Of a stretch of 64,000 bases of DNA, positions 22,326-32,745 are shown piece by piece; the stretch's first letter is position 1; each line of letters opens with the position of its first letter. The position numbers and the translations under genes are program-made. This DNA is from Bidens hawaiensis (lineage: Eukaryota > Streptophyta > Magnoliopsida > Asterales > Asteraceae). The notes under the pieces were generated by a model. The model was not told the DNA's origin. It worked only from the letters and a program-made list of their open reading frames with translations, and searched no databases. The stretch spans positions 1 through 64,000 of the forward strand of contig JAIQDT010014325.1 of the NCBI GenBank assembly GCA_021521415.1. Direction: 5' to 3'.

Positions 22326-23439
22326 TAAAAAAAAGAGTAAAATGACGGGAAAAATTTTCTTGCGCGAATTTTTTCCAGAATACTCCTCGTAAGTGAGTTT
22401 TCATTCTTGAAAATTTTGGCATTAAAATTTATTTTTCGAAAATTTTCGGTGAATTTTTGGCGTGAGAATCAGGAAAATTTTCTTAGATCGAAATTTTTCT
22501 GGGATGTTCCTAATGTATTGGGTACTCTTCTGTCAAATTTTGGTAATATATTTTCCGGCTGACTGTTTACGCGTTTCGGTTGGCCGAGGGGGAGATCTCG
22601 TTTAATTTAAGGAGGAGATTGTTAGTGAAATGTGAAGATTATTCAAGACCTTGCTGAATTTGTCAAGAAAAGGGGGAGATAAAAACTTTCATATGAGTTT
22701 ATTTGACTTGTATCTTTCTACGTTTGCAAGGTTTCTTGAAAAATTACTACAATTCGGGTGGTAATTCGTGTTTGAAAAGCTACGTTTGACTGAGTTCAAG
22801 ACTGCAATTATTCTTCGATTGGTGATTGATTTGGTTGAGATTGAAACCTAACTATGTGGGATACGAGTGTCTATCCGTTTACTTCTTTCTGAGGGACTTT
22901 GATCCTGACTATGTTGGCTACGAGTAAATGGCGGATTACTTCTGTTGAGGGGGACGATTCTCGAACGGGTTGATCTTATTGAAAAATATACGAGTCTTGT
23001 CAATGGATTGAAGAATTTGATAGTTCTGGATTGATTAATAGAGGTTTGAACTCTGAATCATATGCCCAAACATTAGTGCATCTTTTCGAATTGGATGTAG
23101 AAGAGCTTCAAAGAGTATATTTGGGATACACATTATCAAGAGAGGGAAAACCGAAGTGAAAAATGTTGAATGATCTAGTCATTCATGAAGATGTGTGACG
23201 AGGTTAAATGTAAAGATATGTTTTTATTTACCGGTGCTGATGGATAGCTGATGACTTGTTGCTGATTGTTGAAAGATTGAAACATATCATATGCCAATGG
23301 ATGATCGGGATGATCTCAAAGAGTTGCTCACATTGAGGGGGTGATCTGATATGAGAGGCTACAAGTTGTTGGTTTGGTGAAAAAAATGTAAAGATTGTCC
23401 GTCTGCACAAGCCCGAAAATCATCAGTCAAGGGCGTGTC
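22326..23439. other. Non-coding internal sequence of the non-autonomous element
   Basis: No ORF and no retroviral motif. Related phrases recur (GACTATGTKGGCTACGAGT near 22855 and 22905). It ends with the purine-rich tract before the 3' LTR. Confidence 0.5.
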
Positions 23440-24008
23440 TGTTAGTGCACGGTTTGGTGACTGGTGATTTGCAGTTAAAGTATTCAAGGTTAAATTATTC
23501 GATAACTACGGAAAAGGGGGTGTCTATTAGTGCACGAAATTGTTATCCGTAGCATTCGAATAAGTTATACATAGTCTAGATTGTTTATTTATTGTAAATG
23601 GCCCATTCGTTATGGTTTGTATAGCGACTGAAGTCCATTCGTTAGTAATCTAGGCTAGTTCGTTACGGTATAAGCGCATTCGATATGGAAGCATAACGAA
23701 TGAGGGCTGGTTCGTTAAGTTAACACCATTCATCATGGAATGTTGACGAATGGAGTCTAATTCATTATGGAGGCATAACGAATTACGTTTAACTTAACGA
23801 ATGGAGCATGTGGCCTATAAATAGATGGTTCCATGCTCATAATTAAGTGAGTTCACACACATGAGAGATGTGAGGTTCTCCATAAGTTATTATTCCACAC
23901 CATAATGTATTCTCTCCATATTTATCAATAAAGTAATAATTTAACGTTTAGATCTCATGCATAATCGTTGTATCGTATTAGCGGCTAGATCCGTGGAAGG
24001 TTTCAACA
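23440..24008 (+). repeat. 3' LTR of the non-autonomous element
   Basis: 569 bp. Same layout as the 5' LTR: motif cluster, TATAAATAG (23815-23823), AATAAA. It ends GGAAGGTTTCAACA and is joined directly to an inverted LTR copy. Confidence 0.85.
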
Positions 24009-24552
24009 ATAAACCTTCCACGGATCTAGCCGCTAATACGATACATCGATTATGCATGAGATCTAAACGTTAAATTATTACTTTATTGATAAATATGGAT
24101 AAATTACATAATAATAACTTATGGAGAACCTCACATCTCTTTTGTGTGTGAACTCACTTAATTATGAGCATGGAACCATTTATTTATAGGCCACATGCTC
24201 CATTCGTTAAGTTAAGCGTCGTAATTCGTTATGCCTCCATAACGAATTAGACTCCATTCGTCAACATTCCATGACGAATGGTGTTAACTCAACGAACCAG
24301 CCCTCATTCGTTATGCTTCCATATCGAATGGGCTTATACCTTAACGAACTAGCCTAGTCTATAACGAATGGACCTCATTCGCTATACAATCCATAGCGAA
24401 TGGGTCATTTACATTAAATATACATTAAATACAAAGACTAGACAACCTATAAGTTTTTCGTGCACTAACAGACACCCCCTTTCAGTAGCTATCAAATAAT
24501 TTAACCTTGGATACTTTAACTGCAAATCACCAGTCACCAAACGTGCACTAAC
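24009..24552 (-). repeat. Inverted LTR copy, tail-to-tail with the 3' LTR
   Basis: The reverse complement of the LTR family, starting AAACCTTCCACGG and ending GTGCACTAAC. With 23440-24008 it makes a long inverted repeat with arms of about 540 bp and a spacer of only a few bases around 24005-24012. Confidence 0.88.
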
Positions 24553-24556
24553 CAAT

Positions 24557-25039
24557 TGTTGAAACCTTCCACTGATCTAGCCGCTAATACGATACAACGA
24601 TTATGCATGAGATCTAAACGTTAAATTATTACTTTATTGATAAATATGGAGAGAATACATTATGGTGTGGAATAAGAACTTATGGAGAACCTCACATCTC
24701 TCTTGTGTGTGAACTCACTTAATTATGAGCATGGAACCATCTATTTGTAGGCCACATGCTCCATTCGTTAAGTTAAGCGTAATTCGTTATGCCTCCATAA
24801 CGAATTAGACTCCATTCGTCAACATTCCATGACGAATGGTGTTAACTTAACGAACCAACCCTCATTCGTTATGATTCCATATCGAATGGGCTTATACCTT
24901 AACGAACTAGCCTAGATTACTAACGAATGGACCTCATTCACTATACAAACCATAGCGAATGGGCCATTTACAATAAATAAACAATGTAGACTATGTATAA
25001 CTTATTCGAATGCTAAGGACAACAATTTTGTGCATTAAA
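24557..25039 (-). repeat. Second inverted LTR copy (short form)
   Basis: The reverse complement of the LTR, from TGTTGAAACCTTCC to about GTGCATTAA. It lacks the outer 70 bp that the other copies have. It is separated from 24009-24552 by CAAT only. On the minus strand the junction reads LTR end, then ATTG of the primer-site region, then LTR start. Confidence 0.85.
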
Positions 25040-25189
25040 AATACTGGTTTTGAAAACACTAAAAGTTTGCCTATACTTGTTTTCTGGATTGAAAACACAA
25101 AACTTTTTGAAGTATTGGTTATGTAACCTACTGAAACGGGCAAAAATGAGCTGAACTGCTGATTTTTTATTGCTGAATTGCTGCAAAAC
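25040..25189. other. AT-rich sequence without a gene
   Basis: Nothing recognisable beyond a loose match to the sequence before 20740. Confidence 0.3.
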
Positions 25190-25440
25190 TGGTAAAAACA
25201 CGTTGAAACGATCTATTAAGTGATGAAACGAGCTGTTAAGTGCTGAAAGAGACTAAAAAATCACTGAAACGAGCTGTTTAACATGCTAATTGTTGTAAAA
25301 ACGAGCTGTTAAGTGCTGAAACGAACTGAAAACTCGCTGAAATGAGTTGTTTAACATGTTGTTTGTTGTTAAAATGAGCAGTTAAGTGTTGAAACGATCT
25401 AAAAAATTGCTAAAACGAGCCAACACGAGTGTTCGCACTC
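25190..25440. repeat. Degenerate tandem repeats related to the MULE centre
   Basis: Repeated ACGAGCTGTTAAGTGCTGAA units with interleaved GAACTGAAAAMTCGCTGAAA. They are the same family as the 41-42 bp array at 663-1040 but much more diverged, so this is likely a remnant of a related element. Confidence 0.65.
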
Positions 25441-25489
25441 GATGAGTTGGGTTTCGGTTTAGGTTCATTTCTAATTTTTTTTTTGCTAA

Positions 25490-25715
25490 ACGTTGACACG
25501 GGAGAAAACGTTTTAGTTTTTGTTTTACTTTTTTCGTTTTTAACATATGATTTTTTTTATTAATTTTTTGGAATTTTTTCTAAGGTGTTTTTAGTTAAGA
25601 TTAAAAACCCTCAAAAAATATTCAAAAATAATAACAAAAAAATCATAAGTCAAAATATAAATAAAAAACGAAAAAAGTAAAAAAACTAAAACATTTCCTC
25701 CGTTGTACTTGTTAA
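25490..25715. repeat. Imperfect foldback (inverted repeat) about 225 bp long
   Basis: The left arm (GAAAACGTTTTAGTTTTTGT, then ACTTTTTTCGTTTTT, then ATGATTTTTTT) is complementary to the right arm (AAAAAAATCAT, then AAAAACGAAAAAAGTAAAAA, then ACTAAAACATTTCCTCC). The centre is near 25600. It could be a small foldback element, or the inner edge of a larger one. Confidence 0.6.
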
Positions 25716-25968
25716 AAAAAACGACCCGAAACCCGTTTTGACCCGTTATTACCTTGACCCATTTTGACCCGGACCCGTTATGACCCGGGCCTTTTGACCC
25801 TGACCCGTTCCGACCCGAACCATAACAACCCTTTTTTTAATTGACCCGTTCCGATCCTGACCCGTTTTGACCCTAATCCGCTCCGACCAATAACCCGTTT
25901 CGACCCAACCCAACCCGTTTGCCACCCCTATGTTTAATTTATATCGACGGGTTAGGCGAGTTGTACCT
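25716..25968. repeat. GACCCG repeat block, copy A
   Basis: About twenty GACCCG/AACCCG words with short spacers, ending TTTGCCACCCCTATGTTTAA, then a CGACGGGTTAGGCGAGTTGT series. It recurs at 26660-26919 with the same order. The MULE inverted repeats carry similar words. Confidence 0.75.
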
Positions 25969-26598
25969 TGTAACACCCCGTTTCCCGTTTCGATAATAAA
26001 ATAATAATATGTGTTGTTATGAGTTGGGCTAGTGTTGGGCTAAATAAAAATAAGTAATGAACTTGAATTAATAAGGAAAGAAGAAATGGGCTTAAGCCCA
26101 TGACCCATAATATAAATACTATAATTATCCATTCATCCATCCATTTCCACTCATTTCTTACACCACCCAAGTCACACACTAAATCTCTCTCTCTCATATT
26201 TCTCTCTCTCTCTCTAACCGAAACCAAGAAGGAAAAACCGAGTATCGACCCGGTAATGATGTTATGATCTTATGTGGATCCAAACCCGCTAAATCTTATG
26301 TGGGTCACCCTTTCTTGGATCTGGAACAATCGGGACGAAAAACGGTGAAAAACGGTGTAGAAACACGTTTTTCCGGCCACCGCCCATTTTTCTGGCATGA
26401 CGACGCCGGAAAGGCGGCGCACGAGGTAAGAGAATGTCAGCGAATGTTTTTGACATTCTCTGACCTAACCCTAGGCGCGTATAATGAATTCGTTAAGCAA
26501 TTCGTTATGGAGAATTAACGAATGAGCACTCATTCATTAGGCTCATTCGCTATGCCAATTCGTTAAGAAAATGTAACGAATGAACTGCCAATCGTTAA
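25969..26598 (+). repeat. LTR fragment of the TGTAACA family, with TATA box and ATTCGTTA motifs
   Basis: Starts TGTAACACCCCG. TATAAATAC at 26111-26119 is a TATA candidate, followed by a CT-rich leader with CTCTCT runs. Near 26215-26245 the phrase AAGGAAAAACCGAG is shared with the second family member (28398-29336). ATTCGTTA-type motifs lie at 26488-26595. The short ORF at 26264-26518 has no recognisable similarity and I do not call it a gene. The fragment lies between the two copies of the GACCCG block. Confidence 0.65.
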
Positions 26599-26919
26599 TA
26601 AGTCAAAATATAAATAAAAGACGGAAAAAGTAAAAAACTAAAACATTTCCTCCATTGTCCTTGTTAAAAAAAACGACCTGAAACCCGTTTGGACCCGTTC
26701 CGACCTTGACCCATTTTGACCCGGACCCGTTATGACCCGAACCTTTTGACCTTGACCCGTTTGGACCTGAACCATAACAACCATTTTTTAACTGACGCGT
26801 TCCGACCCTGACCCATTTCGACCCTAACCCGTTCCGACCCATAACCCGTTTCGACCCAACCCAACCCATTTGCCACCCCTATGTTTAATGTATATCGACG
26901 GGTTAGGCGAGTTGTACCT
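26599..26919. repeat. GACCCG repeat block, copy B
   Basis: A direct, diverged copy of 25647-25968, from AAGTCAAAATATAAAT to GGCGAGTTGTACCT. The two copies flank the TGTAACA-type LTR fragment. Confidence 0.75.
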
Positions 26920-26948
26920 CTTAAGACATAATTTAAAATTATATGCAT

Positions 26949-27920
26949 AATGGGCCATTAGAGATTTCAAGGCCCAATATGGTCCATTAGGACATGTATG
27001 TCTTGTTTTTGTCTATTATGGTCTAATATGACTCCCTATAACACGTTATAACCCTTAAATATCTAATGTTACATATCACATGCCATAATTGGCCACTAAG
27101 AGATTTCAAGCCCTAATATGGCCCACTAGAGCGACTATTACATGAAAATGGCTATAATGGGCTACTAACACCAACAAGGCCCAATAAGACCTATTGATGA
27201 AAGTATCATATGTTATCGGCCATTAACATCTAACTATGACTAATGACATTCATATAGAACCTTCTTAGAGAAACTATGATGTGATAAAGCTATAATTGGC
27301 CACAAACACCTGTTAAGGTCCAATAAGGCCCATTGATGAAAGTATGACATATTATTAGGCATTAACCAAACTATGACTCACTAAACTCATATTCAACCCT
27401 TTTAGAGAAACTATGATATGATAGAGACTGCAATGGGCCACTAACAAAAATCAAGGCCCAAGACGGTCCATTAATGCAAAGTATGACATGCTACTGGGCG
27501 TTAACACCAACTATGAGTCACTACACTCCTATACTACCTGTTAAATTAACTATGACATGATAGAGATATACTGGGCCATTAACAACAATCAAGGCCCAGT
27601 ATGTTCCATTCAGTATGACTAATGATAGTCCTATACAAACTTCTTAAAGCAAATATGACGTAACCAAGGCTATAATGGGCCATTAACACCAATCAAGGCC
27701 AAATTAGGCCTATTGACGAAAGTATGGTGTGTTTAAGGTATTAACACCTAACCATGACTAATGACACTCCTATATAACTCTTTTAAAGAAACTATGACAT
27801 GATAGATGCTATAATGGGACACTAACACCGATCAAGAACTAGTATGACCCACGAATGAACGTATGCTTTATTAGGCGTTAACACTGAATACTACACTCTT
27901 ATACAACTCTTAGAGCAACT
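26949..27920. repeat. Degenerate satellite, about eight units near 137 bp
   Basis: Units start GGGCCAYTAACACCAATCAA, then GGCCCAATA, and end ACTATGACATGATAGAGCTA. Unit starts are near 26950, 27091, 27148, 27298, 27434, 27571, 27678 and 27816, so most spacings are 136-150 and two are shortened. Divergence between units is large. No ORF. Confidence 0.8.
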
Positions 27921-27998
27921 GTAACTATCACTTGTATTTATTTTATATGATTTTATATTTAAAATACAATTTCTTATATTATAAGGTTTAATTAGTTG

Positions 27999-27999
<1 letters not shown>

Positions 28000-28041
<42 letters not shown>
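28000..28041. repeat. (TA)n microsatellite
   Basis: About 21 uninterrupted TA dinucleotides. Confidence 0.95.
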
Positions 28042-28043
<2 letters not shown>

Positions 28044-28397
28044 CACTAACAACTCTTTATTTTAATTATTAAAAATAAAAAAATTAATTCTATTTAGTTC
28101 CTATTAATTTCACTTTTCTCAATTTCAAATTAAATTCACCCCCTGTTTTCTTCAAAAAATTTTGAATTACCCACCCATTCTTAAATCTATTTGACTATAA
28201 CATTTCCTTTCATAAATCATCAGTTACCATTTAGGGCTTAACCACTAGCAGGTTTATATCTTCGTCTACCTCTAATTCCCAGCCATAAACTGCCGTTTCT
28301 TCCCCTCTCCCTCTCTTACTATCGCAAACCCCAACCCAACTATAATTCATCTTCAATCTAAGATTGACTATTGAAATTGGTGGTGCCTATGATCGAT
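28042..28397. other. AT-rich sequence without a gene
   Basis: No ORF. The CT-rich stretch near 28290-28320 looks like transcript leader sequence, but I see no gene attached to it. Confidence 0.35.
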
Positions 28398-29336
28398 TGT
28401 AACATCCTGTTTTCGATTATAAGAATAAATAAAATGATTTCGTTTATTAAATAATGTGTCATGTATTGGTTTAGATAATAAACTATAAGAGGGCGGGCTT
28501 GGACTTTAGAAGATGGAATAAGATATGGAATGGGCCTTAGGTCCATGGGCTTAAAGGAGTATAAATACCCCTTAAACCCTAATCCTTTCCATTTGTATCC
28601 ATCTCTACACCATAGCCTACACCATAAAAAAACAAACACACACACAAACACTATCCTATAACCCAAGCCAAGATTCGAAGGGGAAAAACCGAACAAGTTG
28701 GTGCTAGAACGTTGTGATGAACCAAAACAACATCAAGACTAGACCGTGTTTGTAAACTGACTCGTTTAAGGTACATTTATATCGAGAAATTGTTCGTTTA
28801 GGTCCGGATTATGTCTAGAAATCATAGATCTGTTTGAGTATGTTAAAAAAGAATCCAACACAACAAATCCTACATAAATCCGTTAACAATTGATGGGTTA
28901 ATTTTTTAAATGAATAATCGGGTTTATAAATGAACAAATCGGACTGTGTAAACGCGATGTATGAAGGACTGGATGGTTAGGGTTTGTAGGCGCTAAGATT
29001 GCGAGTCCATTGATACCTAAATCATGTTATTTCATCGCGAAACGAGGTGTTAATTGCATATCTGATGAAGGTTGACTGCGTATGTTCTTGACGATTTTGA
29101 CTTTGACCCTTGAGTCAAAGATCTGGATAAGAACTGTTGATAGTTCGTTATGGTTGATCATTCGTTGCGCATTCATAATGAATGGGACACATTCGTGTGA
29201 CTTGATAACGAATGAGCCTTTAATTCGTTATCTATCCATTCGTTAAATAAGAAAACGAATCTGGTAATTCGTTATATGCTCATTCGCTATGTTAAGGTAA
29301 CAAATCAGATGATGTTCAGATAACGATTCAGAATAA
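28398..29336 (+). repeat. LTR fragment of the TGTAACA family, cut by the Sirevirus
   Basis: Starts TGTAACATCCTG. GTATAAATACC at 28559-28569 is the TATA box, followed by an AC-rich leader and GGGGAAAAACCGAAC. The last 190 bp (29140-29330) hold about ten ATTCGTTATG-type motifs. It stops exactly at the Sirevirus 5' LTR; the rest should lie beyond the right edge of the window. AATAA (29332-29336) would be the left target duplication. Confidence 0.7.
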
Positions 29337-30547
29337 TGTTGAGTCAAAGATTTGACCAAAATGAAGTATATGGAAGATTGGAATCTTCTCAACCTCCTCA
29401 GAATTTGCTAATTATGGATCCGGGCACACCTTATACCTCCGAGCAAGCTTTTAGTTAGCCGGGTACGATATTTTGTCTATCGGGCAAGGTTATCTTTAAG
29501 AAGTCTTCTTTAGTGGATATCCGAGCAGGGTTTGCAAATTAGTGCATTTCCGAGTAAGGTTCACTAGTTTATGTAAATCCGGGAAAGGTTCACTTTATCA
29601 AGCAAGTCTGTTCTTCATAGCAAAGAAAAGTTCAATTCCGAGTAAGCTTTTGGCTAACCAAGTCCATGAAGCCAAGTGATTGGAAGATCGGGCAAGGTAT
29701 TCATTAATAATGGTGGTCCGAACAAGCTTGATGATCAAGATGAATATCTTTAAGTAACATCGGGCAAAGTTCAACTCAAGCAAGGAACAATACTCCCGAG
29801 TACACTTTGCTAATAAGTTATGTTATAGCAAGGAGTTGAAATGGACCATTGAAGAACAAGGTTGCTTGTAAGGGTTTGTCGGGAAAAGTCTGGCAAAGTC
29901 AAGAAGATTGAAGTCTACCCGGTGAGTATTTTACTTGGTAAAATCCTCTTTAAGTAAAGTCTACCCGGAAACTAATCCCGGGCACACTTCTATGTTTACC
30001 AAGTCCTAAAGGATGACAGAGTGCACAGCGTACTCGGAAAATGAAGATTGATGCAAAGCCTACCCGGAAGACTTGTTTTACACTTAGACTCTTTTCTGAT
30101 TATGTAATTTGAATATGTATTTAAGTTTGGGGTTTCTAGAAGGAATGGCAGCTGTCCTAGGGTGGCAGGCCTACAAATAGAATGTTTTAGGGCACGCCGC
30201 CGAAGATGGATTCTAGCCTCTACACTTTTTGGATAAGAAAGAATATTTTCTTGAAAGTGACGGCGGTCCTAGAATACGTACGGAAAAACCCTCCTTCAAG
30301 AAACCCTAAATCGATTATCCAATTTGTATGATGAATGTTATATGAATGGAAATCTTTTGAGTGAATCTTGTTTGTGTTGGTTATCTTTGAATACTGATTA
30401 AGCAACCGTATGTTTGTTATTGATTCCGCCTTTAACAAACGGTTATCTTTCTAAATATAGCAACCCGTCATTAACTCTCTTGTGGACACATTTATTTGTG
30501 TGATTTATGACATGATTAAGTAAGATCCAGCTGAAATCATGGGACCA
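29337..30547 (+). repeat. Sirevirus 5' LTR
   Basis: About 1.2 kb, from TGTTGAGTCAAAGA to either GAAATCA (30539) or GGACCA (30547); the end is uncertain because the 3' LTR is cut by the window. It carries about eighteen copies of a TCCGGGCAAGGTTTG-like motif between 29413 and 30080. CCTACAAATAGAA near 30168 is a weak TATA candidate. Confidence 0.8.
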
Positions 30548-30553
30548 GAAAAG

Positions 30554-30565
30554 TGGTATCAGAGC
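30554..30565 (+). promoter_or_regulatory. Sirevirus primer-binding site
   Basis: TGGTATCAGAGC, a canonical tRNA-Met site. Confidence 0.9.
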
Positions 30566-30854
30566 TCGTTGCCGCTATTTTGGAAAGATCGTTGCTGATT
30601 GAAGATTTGAAGAAGAATGACGTAAGCAGACCACTGTTACATTGAAAAGTGACGTCAGCAGCTCTGTTCTTCATTTTTCTTCCTGATCTACAATCATTTG
30701 GTGTTTCTCTTCCTTATTTTAATTAAAGTTTTAATATTTATATATAAATCTTGTTCTTATCGCATCAGACACCTCAAATCTGAACAATCGGTTTTCAGAT
30801 CTGATTATTTTGAACTCTGTTTTTTTACAAAGAAACTACTTTTGATTTCTCAAA
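30566..30854 (+). other. Sirevirus leader
   Basis: About 290 bases of untranslated leader up to the gag ATG at 30855. Confidence 0.6.
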
Positions 30855-32477
30855 ATGTCTGGTTACGAGGAACAAGAAGTCTCTACTAACAAGATTCCTA
30901 GACTGTATGGACATGAAAATTTCACTAAATGGAAGGTCTTGTTTGAAGTAGCCGTTTGCTATAATGATGTTGATATGTGGAACTCTATCAAGAATGGTCC
31001 ACAAGGAGAAGTTGAAGAAGGTGCAAATCCAGCAGCAACAGCTGCTTTGAGAGAAAGGATGAGAAAGGTAGATGACAAGGCTTTAGCTATGTTGAAGCTA
31101 GGTCTGTCTTGGGAAATACTTACCAAGGTTGCACATCATCCCAATTCCAAGGCAATATATGATGCAATACTTGAAATGTTTGAAGGAAATGTTGAACTCA
31201 AAAACATCAAGAAGCAAAGATTGAAGCAGCAGCTAGAAAGATTTAAGTATAAATAAGGAAAAACATTGAAGTATATTCTTGAAAGGTTTCTGGGAATTGT
31301 GAATGATCTCAGAACCACAGACTATGTCATGACTGACTTTGACCTCAATACCAAGTTGCTCAACTCTATGCCAAAGGAATGGTATACTGCCTGCAAGTTC
31401 ATCCTCACAAAGCATAACTTCAATGAGCTAAAAGTGGATGATGTAGTGTGTTTTCTTCAAGTTGCTGAGATAGAGATGATAGAGAATGAGATGATAAAGG
31501 AGGAAAGACCCTGCTTCAATGTTTCAAATGCATTGATTGCACCTATGGGCAATTTGACTACCAAGAATCAACAAAAGATACCTATCATTGAAGAACATGT
31601 TGACCTCAATTCTGATACTCCAAAATCATTTGTTGGTATGAGCACAAGCAATCAAGGAAACCAGCAGAGGTTCAATGTGCAGCTGATTGATGACACTAAT
31701 TCTGCCTCTATGGCAAGTGGAAATGTTCCTCACACTAATGGTGGACATGGTCAAAGAAGTGATACACAGGCATTGCTTTCAATGTTCACTGAGTCATATA
31801 ATGCATTTGTTGCAAAGAACTTAATTCACACAAGTGTAGTACAAGATGATCTTGAGCAGATAGATGCTGATGATTTGGAGGACATGGATTTGAAGTGGCA
31901 AGCAGTTATGTTGGCTCTTAGAAGCAAGAGGCTTTACAACATTGTTCCAGTCAATCAAAACCATATCAGAAATCAAGGAAATGTTGCTGTAACAACACAA
32001 CATGAAGGTAACTTTGATTGGAGCAATCATGAAGAAGATATTGCAGATGATATCAAGAGGGCAAATGTGGCATTCATGGCTATAATTGAGAAAGAAGCTG
32101 GATCATCATCTCAGGAACATTCCACTCCTCTGAATGACATATGGTACATGGATAGTGGTTGTTCTAGGCACATGACTTGTGACAAGAGGTCTCTTGTCAA
32201 CTATGAAGAAAAGTTTGAAGGACCTGTAGCTTTTGGTAGTGATGAAAATGGTGGAAGGATTGTTGGAAAAGGAATCTTAACAAATAGGAAAGTATCATTT
32301 GATAATGTATTTCATGTTGAAGGTCTTCAGTACAATCTGCTAAGTATATCACAAATGTGTGATAAGGGATACAAAGTCAGTTTTGATGATTCTCACTGTT
32401 TCATTCTAAAACCTGAGTTTGTGATTCCACCTAAAATGATTATGATGATGGCACCAAGAAATGACAACTTGTATTAA
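30855..32477 (+). pseudogene. Sirevirus gag and protease, broken
   Basis: Gag begins at 30855. It shows the LYGHENFTKWKVLFE-type copia Gag start and LRERMRKVDDKALAMLKLGL, then a TAA (31254-31256). The same frame continues from 31266 to 32477 with LNSMPKEWYTAC and the protease signature IWYMDSGCSRHMTC, with the catalytic Asp codon at 32151. The CCHC zinc knuckle expected between Gag and protease is not visible, so this part seems lost or mutated. A second stop is at 32475-32477. Products would form the capsid and process the polyprotein. The gene is inactive. Confidence 0.85.
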
Positions 32478-32539
32478 TTGAATATGAAGGAAGCTGTTTC
32501 AAGAGGAGGTGCATGTTTTGTTTCCAAAGCCACTAAAAT

Positions 32540-32731
32540 GAATCAAAATTGTGGCATAGGAAACTGTCTCATGTGAACTTAAAGAACATGAATAGACTTG
32601 TCAAAGGTGAGCATGTCATAGGCTTATCTACAAGAGAGTTCAAATTGGAAGATCATTGTAGTTCATGCCAAAAGGGAAAGCAACACAAATCTACTCATAA
32701 GCCAAAGCTCATAACTCAATTGATCAAGTAG
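32540..32731 (+). pseudogene. Sirevirus GAG-pre-integrase segment
   Basis: 60 codons with WHRKLSHVNLKNMNRL and CSSCQKGKQHKS, the HHCC-type zinc domain before copia integrase. It is shifted in frame from the protease (near 32540) and ends at a TAG (32729-32731). Another shift follows before the integrase core. Confidence 0.85.
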
Positions 32732-32745
32732 TTGAATTACTTCAC

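Larger units (their letters stand above)
20740..24008 (+). mobile_element. Non-autonomous LTR retrotransposon without coding capacity
   Basis: Two LTRs (20740-21292 and 23440-24008) start TGTTAGTGCACGG and end GGTTTCAACA (mutated to CAAAA in the 5' copy). A tRNA-Met primer site follows the first, and a purine-rich stretch (AAGGGCGTGTC) precedes the second. The 2.15-kb internal part has no ORF above about 70 codons and no retroviral motif. An internal GGAGGAGATTGTTAGTG at about 22609 resembles another tract-plus-LTR junction. No target duplication was found (ATACT before, ATAAA after), consistent with later rearrangement on the right. Confidence 0.75.

Noticed and set aside
25749..25976. Glycine-rich ORFs on the minus strand (also 26603-26948)
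   Set aside because: They are translations of the GACCCG repeat; open frames in such low-complexity repeats are expected by chance.
26264..26518. 84-codon ORF as a host gene
   Set aside because: Lies within an LTR fragment between TATA-like and ATTCGTTA motifs and has no recognisable similarity.
28000..28041. (TA)n run as a replication origin or scaffold attachment site
   Set aside because: A plain microsatellite; nothing around it supports such a role.
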